Shown here one piece after another: positions 26,815 through 36,093 of a DNA stretch of 64,000 bases. The first letter of the stretch is position 1. Each line of letters begins with the position of its first letter. Under the pieces are notes generated by a model that was not told where the DNA came from, did no database searches, and was given only the letters and a program-made list of their open reading frames with translations. The DNA lies in NCBI GenBank assembly GCA_934565415.1, contig CAKTHQ010000001.1:56514-120513 (forward strand), read 5' to 3'. This stretch comes from an uncultured Oscillospiraceae bacterium (GTDB lineage: Bacteria > Bacillota > Clostridia > Oscillospirales > Oscillospiraceae). The position numbers and the translations under genes are program-made.

Positions 26815-28128
26815 ATGAATTCAATCGTCAAGTTCCTGGTCAGTGATTTTCTGACCACACCAACCATTGTAATCGGTCTTCTGATTCTCATCGGCTATCT
26901 GCTGCAAAAGGCAGGGGCCGTCAAGACCATTACCGGCACCATCGGCGCCATGGTGGGCCTGCAGCTGATTATTTTCGGCGGCAACCAGTTCTCCAGCGTG
27001 TTTAAGCCCATTGTAACCGCCGTGTGCAATGCCACCGGCATCCAGGGCTACATCATGGACTCCTATGCCATGAAAGCGGCCAGCCAGGAGGCCCTGGGCG
27101 ACCGCTTCGGCTGGATGGCTTTTGTATTCCTGATTGCTTTTGCCGTAAACCTTCTGCTGGTTTTCTTCGGCAAGTATACCCACGCCAAGGGTGTGTTCCT
27201 TACCGGCAACGCCGGCACCGCCCACTCCCAGGCCATGCTGTGGCTGATTATCGCCAACTTCGCCCTGCCCTCCGTATGGACCATTATCCTTTCCGGCGTT
27301 CTCGTGGGCATCTACTGGGCCTTCTCCACCACCCTGGTAGCCGGTACCATTGACGAGGTTACCGACGGCGGCGGCTTTACCGTAGGCCACAACCAGCAGC
27401 TGGGCCTGTGGTTCTTCGGCAAGCTGGCCCCCAAGCTGGCCGGCAAGAAGAAGATCGACTGCGAGGACCTGGAGCTCCCCGGCTGGCTGGCGGTCTTCAA
27501 CAACAACGTTACCTCCGTCAGCATTCTGATGTTCGTATTCATCAGCCTGTTCTGCATTCCCCTGGGCATCTCCGGCATTACCGAGCTGGCCGGCGGCTCC
27601 AACTGGCTGATCTTCCTGATCCTTACCGCCATCAAGATTTCCATGTTCATGGTAATCCTGCTGCAGGGCGTCCGGATGCTGTGCTCCGAGCTGACCGAGT
27701 CCTTCCAGGGTATCCAGCAGAAGCTGGTTCCCAACGCCATTCCCGCCATTGATGTGGCCGCCATTCTGCCCTTCTCCCCCAATGCCGCCACTCTGGGCTT
27801 CCTGTTCTGCACCCTGGGCACCGTTCTTTCCATGGGCGTTCTGCTGCTGTGCGGCAGCTCCATTATGGTGCTCCCCGGCTTTACCCCCCTGTTCTTCTCC
27901 GGCGGCCCCGTAGGCGTGGTTGCCAATAAAAAGGGCGGCCTGCGGGCTGTGATTATTTGCAGCTTCCTCACCGGCGTTATCCAGACCTTCGGCACCGTGT
28001 GGGCCATTACCCAGCTGCATTACCCCGAGGCCACCGGCTGGTCCGGTATGTTCGACCTGTCCACCTTCTGGCCTGCCCTCATCCAGGTGCTTCGCTGGAT
28101 CGGCGGTATCTTCGGCATTACCATCTGA
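26815..28128 (+). CDS. PTS transporter subunit IIC, ascorbate (UlaA/SgaT) type
   Basis: A 437-residue polytopic membrane protein, the sugar channel of a phosphotransferase system. The N terminus FLVSDFLTTPTIVIGLLILIGYLLQK and the conserved GNAGTAHSQAM and GGGFTVGHNQQ segments are typical of the UlaA/GatC-like superfamily. Codons are strongly biased, suggesting high expression. IIB follows, but no IIA is present in the cluster. The substrate is uncertain; the sulfatase in the same operon hints at a sulfated or desulfated sugar rather than ascorbate. Confidence 0.88.
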   Translation: MNSIVKFLVSDFLTTPTIVIGLLILIGYLLQKAGAVKTITGTIGAMVGLQLIIFGGNQFSSVFKPIVTAVCNATGIQGYIMDSYAMKAASQEALGDRFGWMAFVFLIAFAVNLLLVFFGKYTHAKGVFLTGNAGTAHSQAMLWLIIANFALPSVWTIILSGVLVGIYWAFSTTLVAGTIDEVTDGGGFTVGHNQQLGLWFFGKLAPKLAGKKKIDCEDLELPGWLAVFNNNVTSVSILMFVFISLFCIPLGISGITELAGGSNWLIFLILTAIKISMFMVILLQGVRMLCSELTESFQGIQQKLVPNAIPAIDVAAILPFSPNAATLGFLFCTLGTVLSMGVLLLCGSSIMVLPGFTPLFFSGGPVGVVANKKGGLRAVIICSFLTGVIQTFGTVWAITQLHYPEATGWSGMFDLSTFWPALIQVLRWIGGIFGITI

Positions 28129-28204
28129 TTTTCTTTTGTGCGGGCCGCTTTCGGCAGCGGAGGCGGGCCGCACATTTTCTATTTTGAAAAGGAGTTGTAT
28201 TTTT

Positions 28205-28525
28205 ATGGCAAGCAGCAATTCTTCCGTTCATATTCTCTTCGTCTGCGGTATGGGCATGGGCACCAGCACCATGGCAGAGCTGGGCGTCAAGCGCAATCTG
28301 GTCCCCCTGAAAATTACGGCGGAGCTCCAGCATACCTCCCTGGGCATGATGGAATCCCTGCGGGACTGGGCGGACATCATTGTCATCCTGAAAAATCTGT
28401 ACAAGCAGATCACCCCCCGGGAGGGAGAGATCATCCTGCCGGTGGTAAACATTATGGACAGCAAGGGCATTGCCGCCAAAATTGACGAGGCCGTTCGGGA
28501 GCACTATCCCTATGCAAAGGGTTAA
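28205..28525 (+). CDS. PTS subunit IIB
   Basis: A 106-residue cytoplasmic phosphocarrier. The phosphorylated cysteine is in the P-loop-like FVCGMGMGTSTM near residue 15. ATG 28205 has AAAAGGAG upstream; the longer frame to 28136 would run back over the intergenic GC palindrome. It lies between IIC and the sulfatase, whose start is 5 bases after its stop. Confidence 0.9.
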   Translation: MASSNSSVHILFVCGMGMGTSTMAELGVKRNLVPLKITAELQHTSLGMMESLRDWADIIVILKNLYKQITPREGEIILPVVNIMDSKGIAAKIDEAVREHYPYAKG

Positions 28526-28530
28526 GCAGC

Positions 28531-30021
28531 ATGAAAGCCATCATTGTATTTTACGACACGCTGAACCGCAGGTACCTGCCCTGCTGCAATCCCGATGCCA
28601 CTACCATTGCCCCCAATTTTGACCGTCTGGCAAAGCGGAGCGTCCAGTTTGACAACAGCTATGTGGGGTCCATGCCCTGCATTCCCGCCCGCCGGGAGCT
28701 CCACACCGGCCGCTGCAATTTCCTGCACCGGGAATGGGGCCCTCTGGAGCCCTTTGACGACTCCATGCCGGAGCTGCTAAAGGACCACGGCATCTATACC
28801 CACCTGATCTCCGACCACCTGCATTACTGGGAGGACGGAGGCTGCGACTACCACACCCGGTACAGCTCCTGGGAAATCGTCCGCGGCCAGGAGGGCGACC
28901 ACTGGAAGGGCCGCCTTCAGGACCCGGCCATCCCGGAGGCTGTTACCGTCCCCCAGAAGCAGCAGGGCGGCGGCATCGCCTCCGGCTGGCGGTACGACTG
29001 GATCAACCGGAGCTACATTCGGGAAGAAGCGGATTTCCCCCAGACCCAGTGCTTCGACCGGGGCTGCGAATTCCTGGAGGCCAACCACGACCAGGACAAC
29101 TGGCTCCTCCATCTGGAAACCTTCGACCCCCACGAGCCCTTCTACGTTCCCCGGAAATACCTGGATATGTACCCGGAGGATTACGACGGCAAGCACTTTG
29201 ACTGGCCCAGAGGCACCGCCCGGGAGACCCCGGAGGAGATTGCGCACATCCGGCGCCAATACCAGGCACTGGTAACCATGTGCGACCACTCCCTGGGCCG
29301 GATCCTGGACCTGATGGACAAATACCATATGTGGGAGGATACCATGCTGATCGTGGGTACCGACCACGGCTTCCTGCTGGCAGAGCACGACTACTGGGGA
29401 AAAAATCAGATGCCCTACTACAATGAAATTGCCCATACGCCCCTGTTTATCTGGGACCCCAGGTACCGGGTGGCCGGGGAGCACCGCCGGTCCCTTGTAC
29501 AGATGATCGACTGGATGCCCACAATTCTGCAATACTTCGGCGTTCCGATTCCCAAGGATGTACAGGGCACCCCCATCGACCGGATTCTGACGGAGGACAT
29601 CCCCAGCCGGGACTACGCCATGTACGGAGTCTTTTCCGGCCATGTCAACATTACCGACGGCCGCTACGCCTATATGCGGGCCCCGGTACCGGAAAAGAAG
29701 GACGAGGTATACAACTATACCCTGATGCCTACCCACATGACCGCCCGCTTCTCCCCCGAGGAGCTGTCCACCGCCATTCTGGAAAAGCCCTTCTCCTTTA
29801 CCAAGGGCTGCCCCGTCCTGAAGGTGAAAAGCAAGGACAAGTACAATGTCGCCCACTTCGGCACCCGGCTTTACGACCTGGAAGCGGACCCCACGGAAAG
29901 CACCCCCATCCGGGACCCCGGGCAGGAGGAGCGGATGATCCGTCTGATGGAACGGGCCATGGCCGAAAATGACTGCCCCCCGGAGCAGTTCGACCGTTTG
30001 GGCCTCCGCCGGCCGGAATAA
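28531..30021 (+). CDS. Sulfatase (alkaline phosphatase superfamily), Cys-type
   Basis: A 496-residue sulfate ester hydrolase. The sulfatase signature is CIPARRELHTG (C-x-P-x-R, near residue 50); the cysteine would be converted to formylglycine by an anaerobic radical-SAM maturase, which is not in this window. Metal ligands are seen in the N-terminal FYDT region, in IVGTDHGFLLAEHDYWGK, and in FDPHEPF. No signal peptide, so it should act in the cytoplasm on a sulfated sugar after PTS uptake. Forms an operon with IIC and IIB. Confidence 0.9.
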   Translation: MKAIIVFYDTLNRRYLPCCNPDATTIAPNFDRLAKRSVQFDNSYVGSMPCIPARRELHTGRCNFLHREWGPLEPFDDSMPELLKDHGIYTHLISDHLHYWEDGGCDYHTRYSSWEIVRGQEGDHWKGRLQDPAIPEAVTVPQKQQGGGIASGWRYDWINRSYIREEADFPQTQCFDRGCEFLEANHDQDNWLLHLETFDPHEPFYVPRKYLDMYPEDYDGKHFDWPRGTARETPEEIAHIRRQYQALVTMCDHSLGRILDLMDKYHMWEDTMLIVGTDHGFLLAEHDYWGKNQMPYYNEIAHTPLFIWDPRYRVAGEHRRSLVQMIDWMPTILQYFGVPIPKDVQGTPIDRILTEDIPSRDYAMYGVFSGHVNITDGRYAYMRAPVPEKKDEVYNYTLMPTHMTARFSPEELSTAILEKPFSFTKGCPVLKVKSKDKYNVAHFGTRLYDLEADPTESTPIRDPGQEERMIRLMERAMAENDCPPEQFDRLGLRRPE

Positions 30022-30056
30022 AGAGCCCGAAAGCACTCTTTTCTTTTTCTTTTCCC

Positions 30057-30085
30057 TTGATTTTCCTGCCTCTATTGGGTATAAT
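30057..30085 (+). promoter_or_regulatory. Glycyl-tRNA synthetase promoter
   Basis: TTGATT (30057-30062), 17 bases, TATAAT (30080-30085). Confidence 0.8.
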
Positions 30086-30122
30086 GAGGTGAATTTAAAA
30101 CCTGAAAAGCGAGGGTAAGCAA

Positions 30123-31550
30123 ATGAAAAACAGCGAAAAGACCCTGGATATGATTGTAAACCTCTGCAAAAACAGAGGCTATGTCTACGCCGGCTCCGAG
30201 ATCTACGGGGGTCTCGCCAACGCCTGGGACTACGGCCCCCTGGGCGTGGAGTTCAAGAACAACGTGAAGAAGGCCTGGATGAAGAAGTTCGTTCAGGAAT
30301 CCGACTACAACGTGGGCCTGGATGCCGCCATTCTGATGAACCCCACCACCTGGGTGACCACCGGTCATGTGGGCAACTTCTCCGATCCCCTGGTGGACTG
30401 CAAGGGCTGCGGCTCCCGCCAGCGGGCAGACAAGCTCATTGAGGCCTGCGAGGCAGGCAAGAATGTCAACGTAGACGCCATGAGCTTTGAGGAAATGGAC
30501 AAGTTTGTAGCCGAGCACGAGGAAGTGGTGTGCCCCAACTGCGGCAAGCACAACTTTACCCCCATCCGGAAGTTCAACCTGATGTTCAAAACCCAGATCG
30601 GCGTTACCGAGGATTCCTCTTCCACCGTATACCTGCGGCCCGAAACCGCCCAGGGCATCTTTGTGAACTTCGCCAACATTCAGCGGACCACCCGGAAGAA
30701 GCTGCCCTTCGGCGTGTGCCAGGTGGGCAAGGCCTTCCGGAACGAGATTACCCCCGGCAACTTCACCTTCCGTACCCGGGAATTTGAGCAGATGGAGTGC
30801 GAATTCTTCTGCCAGCCCGGCACCGACCTGGAGTGGTTTGCCTACTGGAAGGACTTCTGCAAGAACTGGCTGCTGAGTCTGGGCATCAAGGAAGAGTCCC
30901 TGCGGCTGCGGGACCATGAGCCTGCCGAGCTGGCCTTCTATTCCCGGGCAACCACCGATATTGAGTATCAGTTCCCCTTCGGCTCCGGCTGGGGCGAGCT
31001 GTGGGGCATTGCCGACCGGACCAATTACGACCTGGGCCGCCACCAGGAGGCCTCCGGCAAGAGCCTGGAGTACTTCGACCAGGAGAAAAATGAACACTAC
31101 ATTCCCTATGTTATCGAGCCCAGCTTAGGCTGCGACCGGGTGGCGCTGGCCTTCCTGTGCGAGGCCTACGACGAGGAAGTGGTGGGCCAGGATAAGAAGG
31201 GCAACCCGGATATCCGCACCGTGCTGCACCTGCATCCCGCTCTGGCTCCCTTTAAGGCCGCCGTGCTGCCCCTGAGCAAGAAGCTGAGCCCCAAGGCAGA
31301 GGAAATTTACCACCAGCTGCAGAAGGACTTCATGGTGGACTTCGACGACGCTGGTTCCATCGGCAAGCGCTACCGCCGGGAAGACGAAATCGGCACCCCC
31401 CTGTGCATCACCGTGGACTTCCAGACCGTTGGCGACGAGAACACCCCCGCCGACAACTGCGTCACCGTCCGTGACCGGGATACCATGGAGCAGGTGAGAA
31501 TTCCCATCAGCGAATTGAAGGAATACATCGCCAAGAAGTGCGAATTCTAA
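30123..31550 (+). CDS. glyQS: Glycine--tRNA ligase (single-chain alpha2 type)
   Basis: Class II synthetase that charges tRNA-Gly. The 475-residue protein has motif 1 near [18 protein letters not shown], motif 2 [21 protein letters not shown] (FRNE), and motif 3 EPSLGCDRV; a zinc-like CKGCGSRQ and CPNCGK pair lies in the insert. The C-terminal anticodon-binding domain is complete. Codon bias is strong. No T-box was seen in the short leader. Confidence 0.97.
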   Translation: MKNSEKTLDMIVNLCKNRGYVYAGSEIYGGLANAWDYGPLGVEFKNNVKKAWMKKFVQESDYNVGLDAAILMNPTTWVTTGHVGNFSDPLVDCKGCGSRQRADKLIEACEAGKNVNVDAMSFEEMDKFVAEHEEVVCPNCGKHNFTPIRKFNLMFKTQIGVTEDSSSTVYLRPETAQGIFVNFANIQRTTRKKLPFGVCQVGKAFRNEITPGNFTFRTREFEQMECEFFCQPGTDLEWFAYWKDFCKNWLLSLGIKEESLRLRDHEPAELAFYSRATTDIEYQFPFGSGWGELWGIADRTNYDLGRHQEASGKSLEYFDQEKNEHYIPYVIEPSLGCDRVALAFLCEAYDEEVVGQDKKGNPDIRTVLHLHPALAPFKAAVLPLSKKLSPKAEEIYHQLQKDFMVDFDDAGSIGKRYRREDEIGTPLCITVDFQTVGDENTPADNCVTVRDRDTMEQVRIPISELKEYIAKKCEF

Positions 31551-31562
31551 AAAGCGTATCAA

Positions 31563-31596
31563 AAGCCCCGTCACCGCAACAGTGACGGGGCTTTCG
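31563..31596 (+). terminator. Terminator of the glycyl-tRNA synthetase gene
   Basis: AAAGCCCCGTCAC pairs with GTGACGGGGCTTT (13 bp). Confidence 0.88.
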
Positions 31597-31681
31597 TCTG
31601 CTGGAAATACTTTGTGCGCTTTTCCAGCAGGAAATAATTCAGCCTTATGGGGATTTTTTGACACGCCGAAGTTGGATTCCG

Positions 31682-33388
31682 TTACCGGAACCGGATGGCC
31701 ATCCACTTTTCGATTTCCATCCGCTGGGCCCGGTCGTCCATACGGTTTACCATATCCCGCAGGAGCCGCTCCCAGTCCTCCGGCTTCCGGCTGCCCTGGA
31801 CCCGGGTAACCAGGTAGGGGCACTGGTGGATCCGCCGCTTGCCGAAGGCCATAGAGAAGGGACGCATCACATCCAGCGCAATGGCATAGGGGGCCATACG
31901 GAAATAAAAGTCCGGGTCCATCGCCATGCAGCGGGCGGTCTCTTCCTTGGTCATGGTTTTCAGGTAGTTCCGCAGGCCCCGAATTTGGGCCGTTTCGTGA
32001 AGGTTTACCTCGGACCGTTTCCCGCCGAAGGCATAGGGCCAGCCCAGAAGGATCTGCCCGGCGCAGATACCCAGGGGGATCCAAACCTGCTTGGCCAGAA
32101 TGCCGATGATAATCCACACCAGGAAGCTGACGCCGGCGGTAACCAGCCCAACCTTTTTCCGCACGCCCATACACAGGGCCACCCCCTGGAGCTGCCAGGC
32201 GGTAACCACACCGATGGCGCCGAATACCAGGCTTAAAACCACCTGCAAAGCGGGAATCTCCGTCATGTTCATAGCCATGCAGATACCCAGAAACACCTGA
32301 ACGGCGCAAAGGATATAGCGGTAGAATTTCCGTTTCTTTTCCGTGGTGCCGCAGATATTGTTTTCCCCCGGGAGCATGGCAGCGGTGCGGCGCAGGACCT
32401 TGGCGTACTGGCTGCCCGTGGCATCAATCACCCGCCGATCCCCAAAAAGGGTCCGGAAGGTCCTTACCTCAAACAGGCTCCGTTCGTTGCCCATATCCAT
32501 CCGTTTGTGAAGGAGGATCCTTCTGCCGTCCACCTGGATCAGAATATAGCCCAGCTGGGCCCAGCACAGCACCATGGTGCTCAGGTCCGGCCCCTGGAGA
32601 TACAGCCTGCAGGGCAGCTCCCCGGCGGTAATGCCCGGAGGCGGTACGATGGACTCTTCCCGTTTGTGGGGGAAGGACCGGAGGAACAGCAGCCAGTAGA
32701 GTACCGCCACCCCGGCCAGAATGCCCATGGGAATCAGCTCCGGGTTGCCGTCCCGGATGTAGGTGCTGACCCCGGGGAACATGGCAAAGGGCGCCTGCAG
32801 GGTCATGGTTACGGACTCGTGGTCATTAAAGCCGTTTTTGGTGGAGCCCGTAATCATATTGCCGTTGATCAGCAGATTCAGCTCGGAGGCCAGGCCGTTC
32901 TGCTGATAGGTAGAGTAGAAATTGGGGGTCGTATCCACGTTGTCCGGCAGGGTAATGGTATAGTTCATGGTACTTACCGGGTAGGAAAAACCGCTCAGCA
33001 TGGGCATGGTCAGCACCAGGTACTTCCGGTCTTCGCTCAGGGCTACAATCTTTGGCAGATTATAGGAAATCTGGGCCATGTAATCCCCCGCTTTGCCGCC
33101 GGTGATCTTATTCAGGTTTACCATAATGTAGTCTCCGGACCGGGTGGTTCCGGGGGAGCTGCCGTTGATTTTGATGTTCTCGGCCGTTCCGGGCAGGGGA
33201 AAATAGAGGCTGGGCTCCTCCGATTCCAGATGGAGGTTCAGCTGAACCGTAACCATACAGTCGCCGTCGATGTTCACCGTCGCCGTAAAATCCGCCCGGG
33301 TCGCCTCACTGGCAGCCGAAGCCGGTACCCGGAACCAAACCGCTGCGATGCAGCACACCAGTACCAGCATACAAAGGCGTCGCTTCAA
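31682..33388 (-). CDS. DUF2207-type membrane protein
   Basis: A 568-residue protein with a signal peptide (MKRRLCMLVLVCCIAAVWF, cleavage after ASA), a ~200-residue extracellular beta domain (residues ~30-220), a membrane helix near 225-245, a cytoplasmic part and two or more further helices (about 360-460), which is the DUF2207 layout. Function is unknown. The start is TTG 33388, set by GGAGG 9 bases upstream; no ATG is available there. A promoter lies at 33467-33495. Confidence 0.78.
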   Translation of the reverse strand: MKRRLCMLVLVCCIAAVWFRVPASAASEATRADFTATVNIDGDCMVTVQLNLHLESEEPSLYFPLPGTAENIKINGSSPGTTRSGDYIMVNLNKITGGKAGDYMAQISYNLPKIVALSEDRKYLVLTMPMLSGFSYPVSTMNYTITLPDNVDTTPNFYSTYQQNGLASELNLLINGNMITGSTKNGFNDHESVTMTLQAPFAMFPGVSTYIRDGNPELIPMGILAGVAVLYWLLFLRSFPHKREESIVPPPGITAGELPCRLYLQGPDLSTMVLCWAQLGYILIQVDGRRILLHKRMDMGNERSLFEVRTFRTLFGDRRVIDATGSQYAKVLRRTAAMLPGENNICGTTEKKRKFYRYILCAVQVFLGICMAMNMTEIPALQVVLSLVFGAIGVVTAWQLQGVALCMGVRKKVGLVTAGVSFLVWIIIGILAKQVWIPLGICAGQILLGWPYAFGGKRSEVNLHETAQIRGLRNYLKTMTKEETARCMAMDPDFYFRMAPYAIALDVMRPFSMAFGKRRIHQCPYLVTRVQGSRKPEDWERLLRDMVNRMDDRAQRMEIEKWMAIRFR

Positions 33389-33466
33389 GGGAAATGCCTC
33401 CTAACATTTTGTCGAAAAATCCAAATCCCATAGAGTTCTAAGGGTAAAATAGCAATATTCCTAATC

Positions 33467-33495
33467 ATGTTATCACATATCCCCTGAAAAAGCAA
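33467..33495 (-). promoter_or_regulatory. Promoter of the DUF2207 gene
   Basis: TTGCTT (33495-33490), 17 bases, TAACAT (33472-33467) on the minus strand. The rest of the gap 33496-33608 shows only weak palindromes. Confidence 0.6.
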
Positions 33496-33608
33496 GGATT
33501 GTTTCCGAAACCGGGGGCAATTGCATGAATGCTCCCCTCCGCACCATTTTCCCGGTGCTTAATTTTTTAGGCAAAGAAAAACCCGTAAGGGATTTTCCGA
33601 CAGTCTAA

Positions 33609-33641
33609 CCGCCCGGCGGCTCCGTCAAGAGCGCCGGGCGG
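33609..33641 (-). terminator. 33-bp hairpin ending the ADP-ribosylglycohydrolase-like gene
   Basis: Exact reverse complement of 23969-24001. Its 10-bp GC stem lies 7 bases after the stop codon of the minus-strand gene, but no U run follows. Confidence 0.6.
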
Positions 33642-33648
33642 TGTTTTG

Positions 33649-34749
33649 TTATCTTCCTCCGTGGATATACTTCCGGTCCCAGTCCAGGTCGAAGAGCTTG
33701 TTGCCCTTTTCCATGCTGCAGCCGGTGCACATATCGTAGGCCAGCTCCTGTAAAACGGAAGCGGGCTCCAGGCATTCGATGTAGAAGCCGGGCAGGGCTT
33801 TCTCCCCCAGCCGGGCCCCCAGGATGCACCCGGCGGCGGCGCCTACGGCAGCGCTGCGGCCGGAGTGATTTACCGCGGCAATCATGGCGGTATCGAAGCT
33901 CTTTGGGTTCATCAGGCAGGCGTATACCGCTCCGGCCAATACCTGGGCGGCGTTTTCGCAATGCAGCTGCTCCATGGCGGTGGGAATGGGCAGCCGGGAG
34001 TCCTCGGCCAGGGATACGGCCAGATTCAGCAGATTGGAAATGTCAAAGCTCTGGCTGTATTGATGACCGAATTGGTTTTTTATGGCCTGAGCGGTTTCCA
34101 GAGCCAGATTTTTCAGGGGTACCTCCGGATTTTTCAGGCTCCGGCTGACCAGGTGGGTCAGGGCTGCCCCGGACAGAAAGGCCAGGGGGCTGCCATGGGA
34201 CAGGGCCACCACCTCGGCACCCAGCAGGTCCAGCTCCTGCTGCTCTACGGGGTACAGGTGGGAAAACAGGCCCACTGCGGCGGCGGAGCCCAGGCTTCCC
34301 GGGGTGGAGGAGCCGTTGAGCCGGGCCTCCATGCCGCCCAGAGTATCCTTACTCAGGGCGTCCAGCATCCGGGTATCCATGCAGTGGCGGCGGCACAGCT
34401 CCGGCTGGCGCAAAAGCCAGCAGAAGGTGGTGCTGGGGCGGCCCCAGGGCCGCTGGGAGGCTGCCCATTCCCGGCTGGAGAGGCCTACATACCGGTGGAG
34501 CGGCAGCATTTTCCCTGTCATCTGCCCCCGGGTCACGCCCAGCAAAAGGCCGTTGCAGGTAAAGGCTGTCAGCTGGGTATAGGAGGTTACATCGGCATAG
34601 CCGTTTACAAGATCGTAGCCCAATAGCCCATTGGGGCCGTAGCTCTGCCGGATTTGCGCCAGGGTCAGCTCATCTACGGTATAGCCCATGGCATCGCCCA
34701 CGGCCAGCCCCAGCAGGGCCCCCCGCATCCGGGCCTGAATAGAGATCAT
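33649..34749 (-). CDS. ADP-ribosylglycohydrolase-fold protein lacking metal-binding residues
   Basis: A 366-residue protein of the ADP-ribosyl-[dinitrogenase reductase] hydrolase (DraG/ARH) fold. The first motif ALLGLAVGDAMG (about 11-22) is intact. The second motif, normally T-D-D-T, reads DVTSYTQLT. The third, normally G-D-x-D-T-x-G-A-x-A-G, reads NHSGRSAAVGAAAG. The acidic residues that bind the two Mg ions are therefore gone and it is probably not a normal hydrolase. It may bind ADP-ribose or a related ligand. Promoter at 34777-34805. Confidence 0.82.
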   Translation of the reverse strand: MISIQARMRGALLGLAVGDAMGYTVDELTLAQIRQSYGPNGLLGYDLVNGYADVTSYTQLTAFTCNGLLLGVTRGQMTGKMLPLHRYVGLSSREWAASQRPWGRPSTTFCWLLRQPELCRRHCMDTRMLDALSKDTLGGMEARLNGSSTPGSLGSAAAVGLFSHLYPVEQQELDLLGAEVVALSHGSPLAFLSGAALTHLVSRSLKNPEVPLKNLALETAQAIKNQFGHQYSQSFDISNLLNLAVSLAEDSRLPIPTAMEQLHCENAAQVLAGAVYACLMNPKSFDTAMIAAVNHSGRSAAVGAAAGCILGARLGEKALPGFYIECLEPASVLQELAYDMCTGCSMEKGNKLFDLDWDRKYIHGGR

Positions 34750-34776
34750 GTTTGCCCCTCCCTTCTTTTGATACCC

Positions 34777-34805
34777 ATTATATAGAGAAAGGGACCAAAA
34801 TGCAA
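34777..34805 (-). promoter_or_regulatory. Promoter of the ADP-ribosylglycohydrolase-like gene
   Basis: TTGCAT (34805-34800), 17 bases, TATAAT (34782-34777) on the minus strand. Confidence 0.8.
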
Positions 34806-34924
34806 GGGTGGACTAAAGGCGCACAAATGCTTATTTGCGCAATTCCAACCGGCCCGGGTCCGCTGCCGCGGGAAAGGGAAGCGCCCAATTTACCGGAGCC
34901 GTTTTGAAAGCCCGCCGATTCCTC

Positions 34925-34953
34925 TTGCTTTTTCCTTTGAAATCTGGTAAAAT
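34925..34953 (+). promoter_or_regulatory. Promoter of the patatin-like gene
   Basis: TTGCTT (34925-34930), 17 bases, TAAAAT (34948-34953), ending 28 bases before the start codon. Confidence 0.7.
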
Positions 34954-34981
34954 CTTGCCAAAAATTTTAAGGAGGCAGGAT

Positions 34982-35887
34982 ATGAACCGGGAAGTTTACA
35001 GCAAGCTCTCCTCCATCCCCACCGGGGACGCGGGGAACAGGATAATAGACGGCTGCCTGGTACTGGAAGGCGGGGCCTTCCGGGGGCTATACACCCAGGG
35101 GGCGCTGGATGCCTGGATGCAGCGGGAAATCAACTTTTCCTGTACCGTCGGCGTCAGCGCCGGGGCTCTGGCCGGAATGAGCTATGTATCCGGCCAGATC
35201 GGCCGGTCTGCCCGGGCCAACCTGGGCCACCGGCACGAAAGCGATTATATCGGCACCGGGGCTTTGAAAAAAAGCAGGAGCCTCATCAGGCTGGACTATC
35301 TGCTGAACGACTACAATGCCATTGAACCGCTGAACGTGGCCCGCTTTCTGGACCCAAACCGCCGCTTCGTGGCGGAGTCCACCGATTGCCGGACCGGAGA
35401 GCCGGCCTACTGGGAAAAGGGCAGCTGCGATATTTACACGGCCGTCAAGTCCTCTGCCTCCATGCCCTTTGTAACGCCTATGGTAAATGTGGAGGGTGTG
35501 CCCTGCCTGGACGGGGGCTGCAGCTGCGGCATTCCCTTCCGGTGGGCCCTGGACCAGGGCTACCAGAAGGTTGTGGTTATCCGGACCCGGCACCGGGATT
35601 TCCGGAAAAAGCCCAAGGAAAAGGCTACGGCGGAGGCGGTGTACCGCCGCTGGCCGGAATTTGCCCGGGCCACGGACCGGATGAACCTGACCTACAACGA
35701 GCTGTGCCAGGAGCTGAACGGGCTGGAAGATGCAGGCAGGGTATTTGTGCTGGCCCCCGCCCGGCCCATCGGGGTATCCCGGGTGGAGGGGAATATGGAA
35801 AAGCTGGGCGCCCTTTACTGGCAGGGCTATACCGATGCCATGAACGCCGTAGAGGCCCTGAGCCGCTATCTGGGCACGCCGGTGTAA
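34982..35887 (+). CDS. Patatin-like phospholipase
   Basis: A 301-residue serine lipid hydrolase of the patatin/RssA group. The oxyanion motif GGAFRG (about 29-34), the nucleophile GVSAGA (G-x-S-x-G, about 59) and the catalytic Asp in DGGCSCGIP are present. ATG 34982 has AAGGAGG upstream; the longer frame covers the promoter. No signal peptide. Single gene between promoter and hairpin. Confidence 0.92.
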   Translation: MNREVYSKLSSIPTGDAGNRIIDGCLVLEGGAFRGLYTQGALDAWMQREINFSCTVGVSAGALAGMSYVSGQIGRSARANLGHRHESDYIGTGALKKSRSLIRLDYLLNDYNAIEPLNVARFLDPNRRFVAESTDCRTGEPAYWEKGSCDIYTAVKSSASMPFVTPMVNVEGVPCLDGGCSCGIPFRWALDQGYQKVVVIRTRHRDFRKKPKEKATAEAVYRRWPEFARATDRMNLTYNELCQELNGLEDAGRVFVLAPARPIGVSRVEGNMEKLGALYWQGYTDAMNAVEALSRYLGTPV

Positions 35888-35889
35888 AG

Positions 35890-35921
35890 GGGACTGCTGC
35901 AAAATTTTTTGCGGCAGTCCC
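35890..35921 (+). repeat. Inverted repeat after the patatin gene
   Basis: GGGACTGCTGC faces GCGGCAGTCCC (one mismatch) with an A4T6 loop. It may end transcription, but no T tract follows the stem. Confidence 0.5.
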
Positions 35922-35922
35922 A

Positions 35923-35947
35923 ATGAAATCCGCCTGCGGCGGGAGAG
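35923..35947 (+). repeat. Solo GAAAT-palindrome unit
   Basis: ATGAAAT, then CCGCC-TGC-GGCGG, then GAGAG. The same 13-bp palindrome with the same flanks occurs at 8957-8969 and 57449-57461. Confidence 0.7.
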
Positions 35948-36007
35948 AAGATGGCTTTTGCTTCACCTGTTTTCATGATCTTGCCCATGTTATCGTTAGA
36001 CATCAGA

Positions 36008-36069
36008 ATGCTCCCCATCGTGCAGCCTCGAATTTTTGTTATTTCGAGTGTCTACCCTATGGGGAGCAT
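36008..36069 (-). other. Structured leader-like inverted repeat with truncated small ORF
   Basis: ATGCTCCCCAT (36008-36018) and ATGGGGAGCAT (36059-36069) form an 11-bp stem around an inner CTCGAA/TTCGAG hairpin. On the minus strand the stem buries GGGGAG, a ribosome site 7 bases before ATG 36003, which begins MSNDNMGKIMKTGEAKA and then runs into the palindrome unit at 35923-35947. It lies 24 bases after hisS. It looks like the 5' end of a lost gene or mobile element; I do not recognise it. Confidence 0.45.
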
Positions 36070-36093
36070 ATCAATTTGCAACAGTCTATTGGT

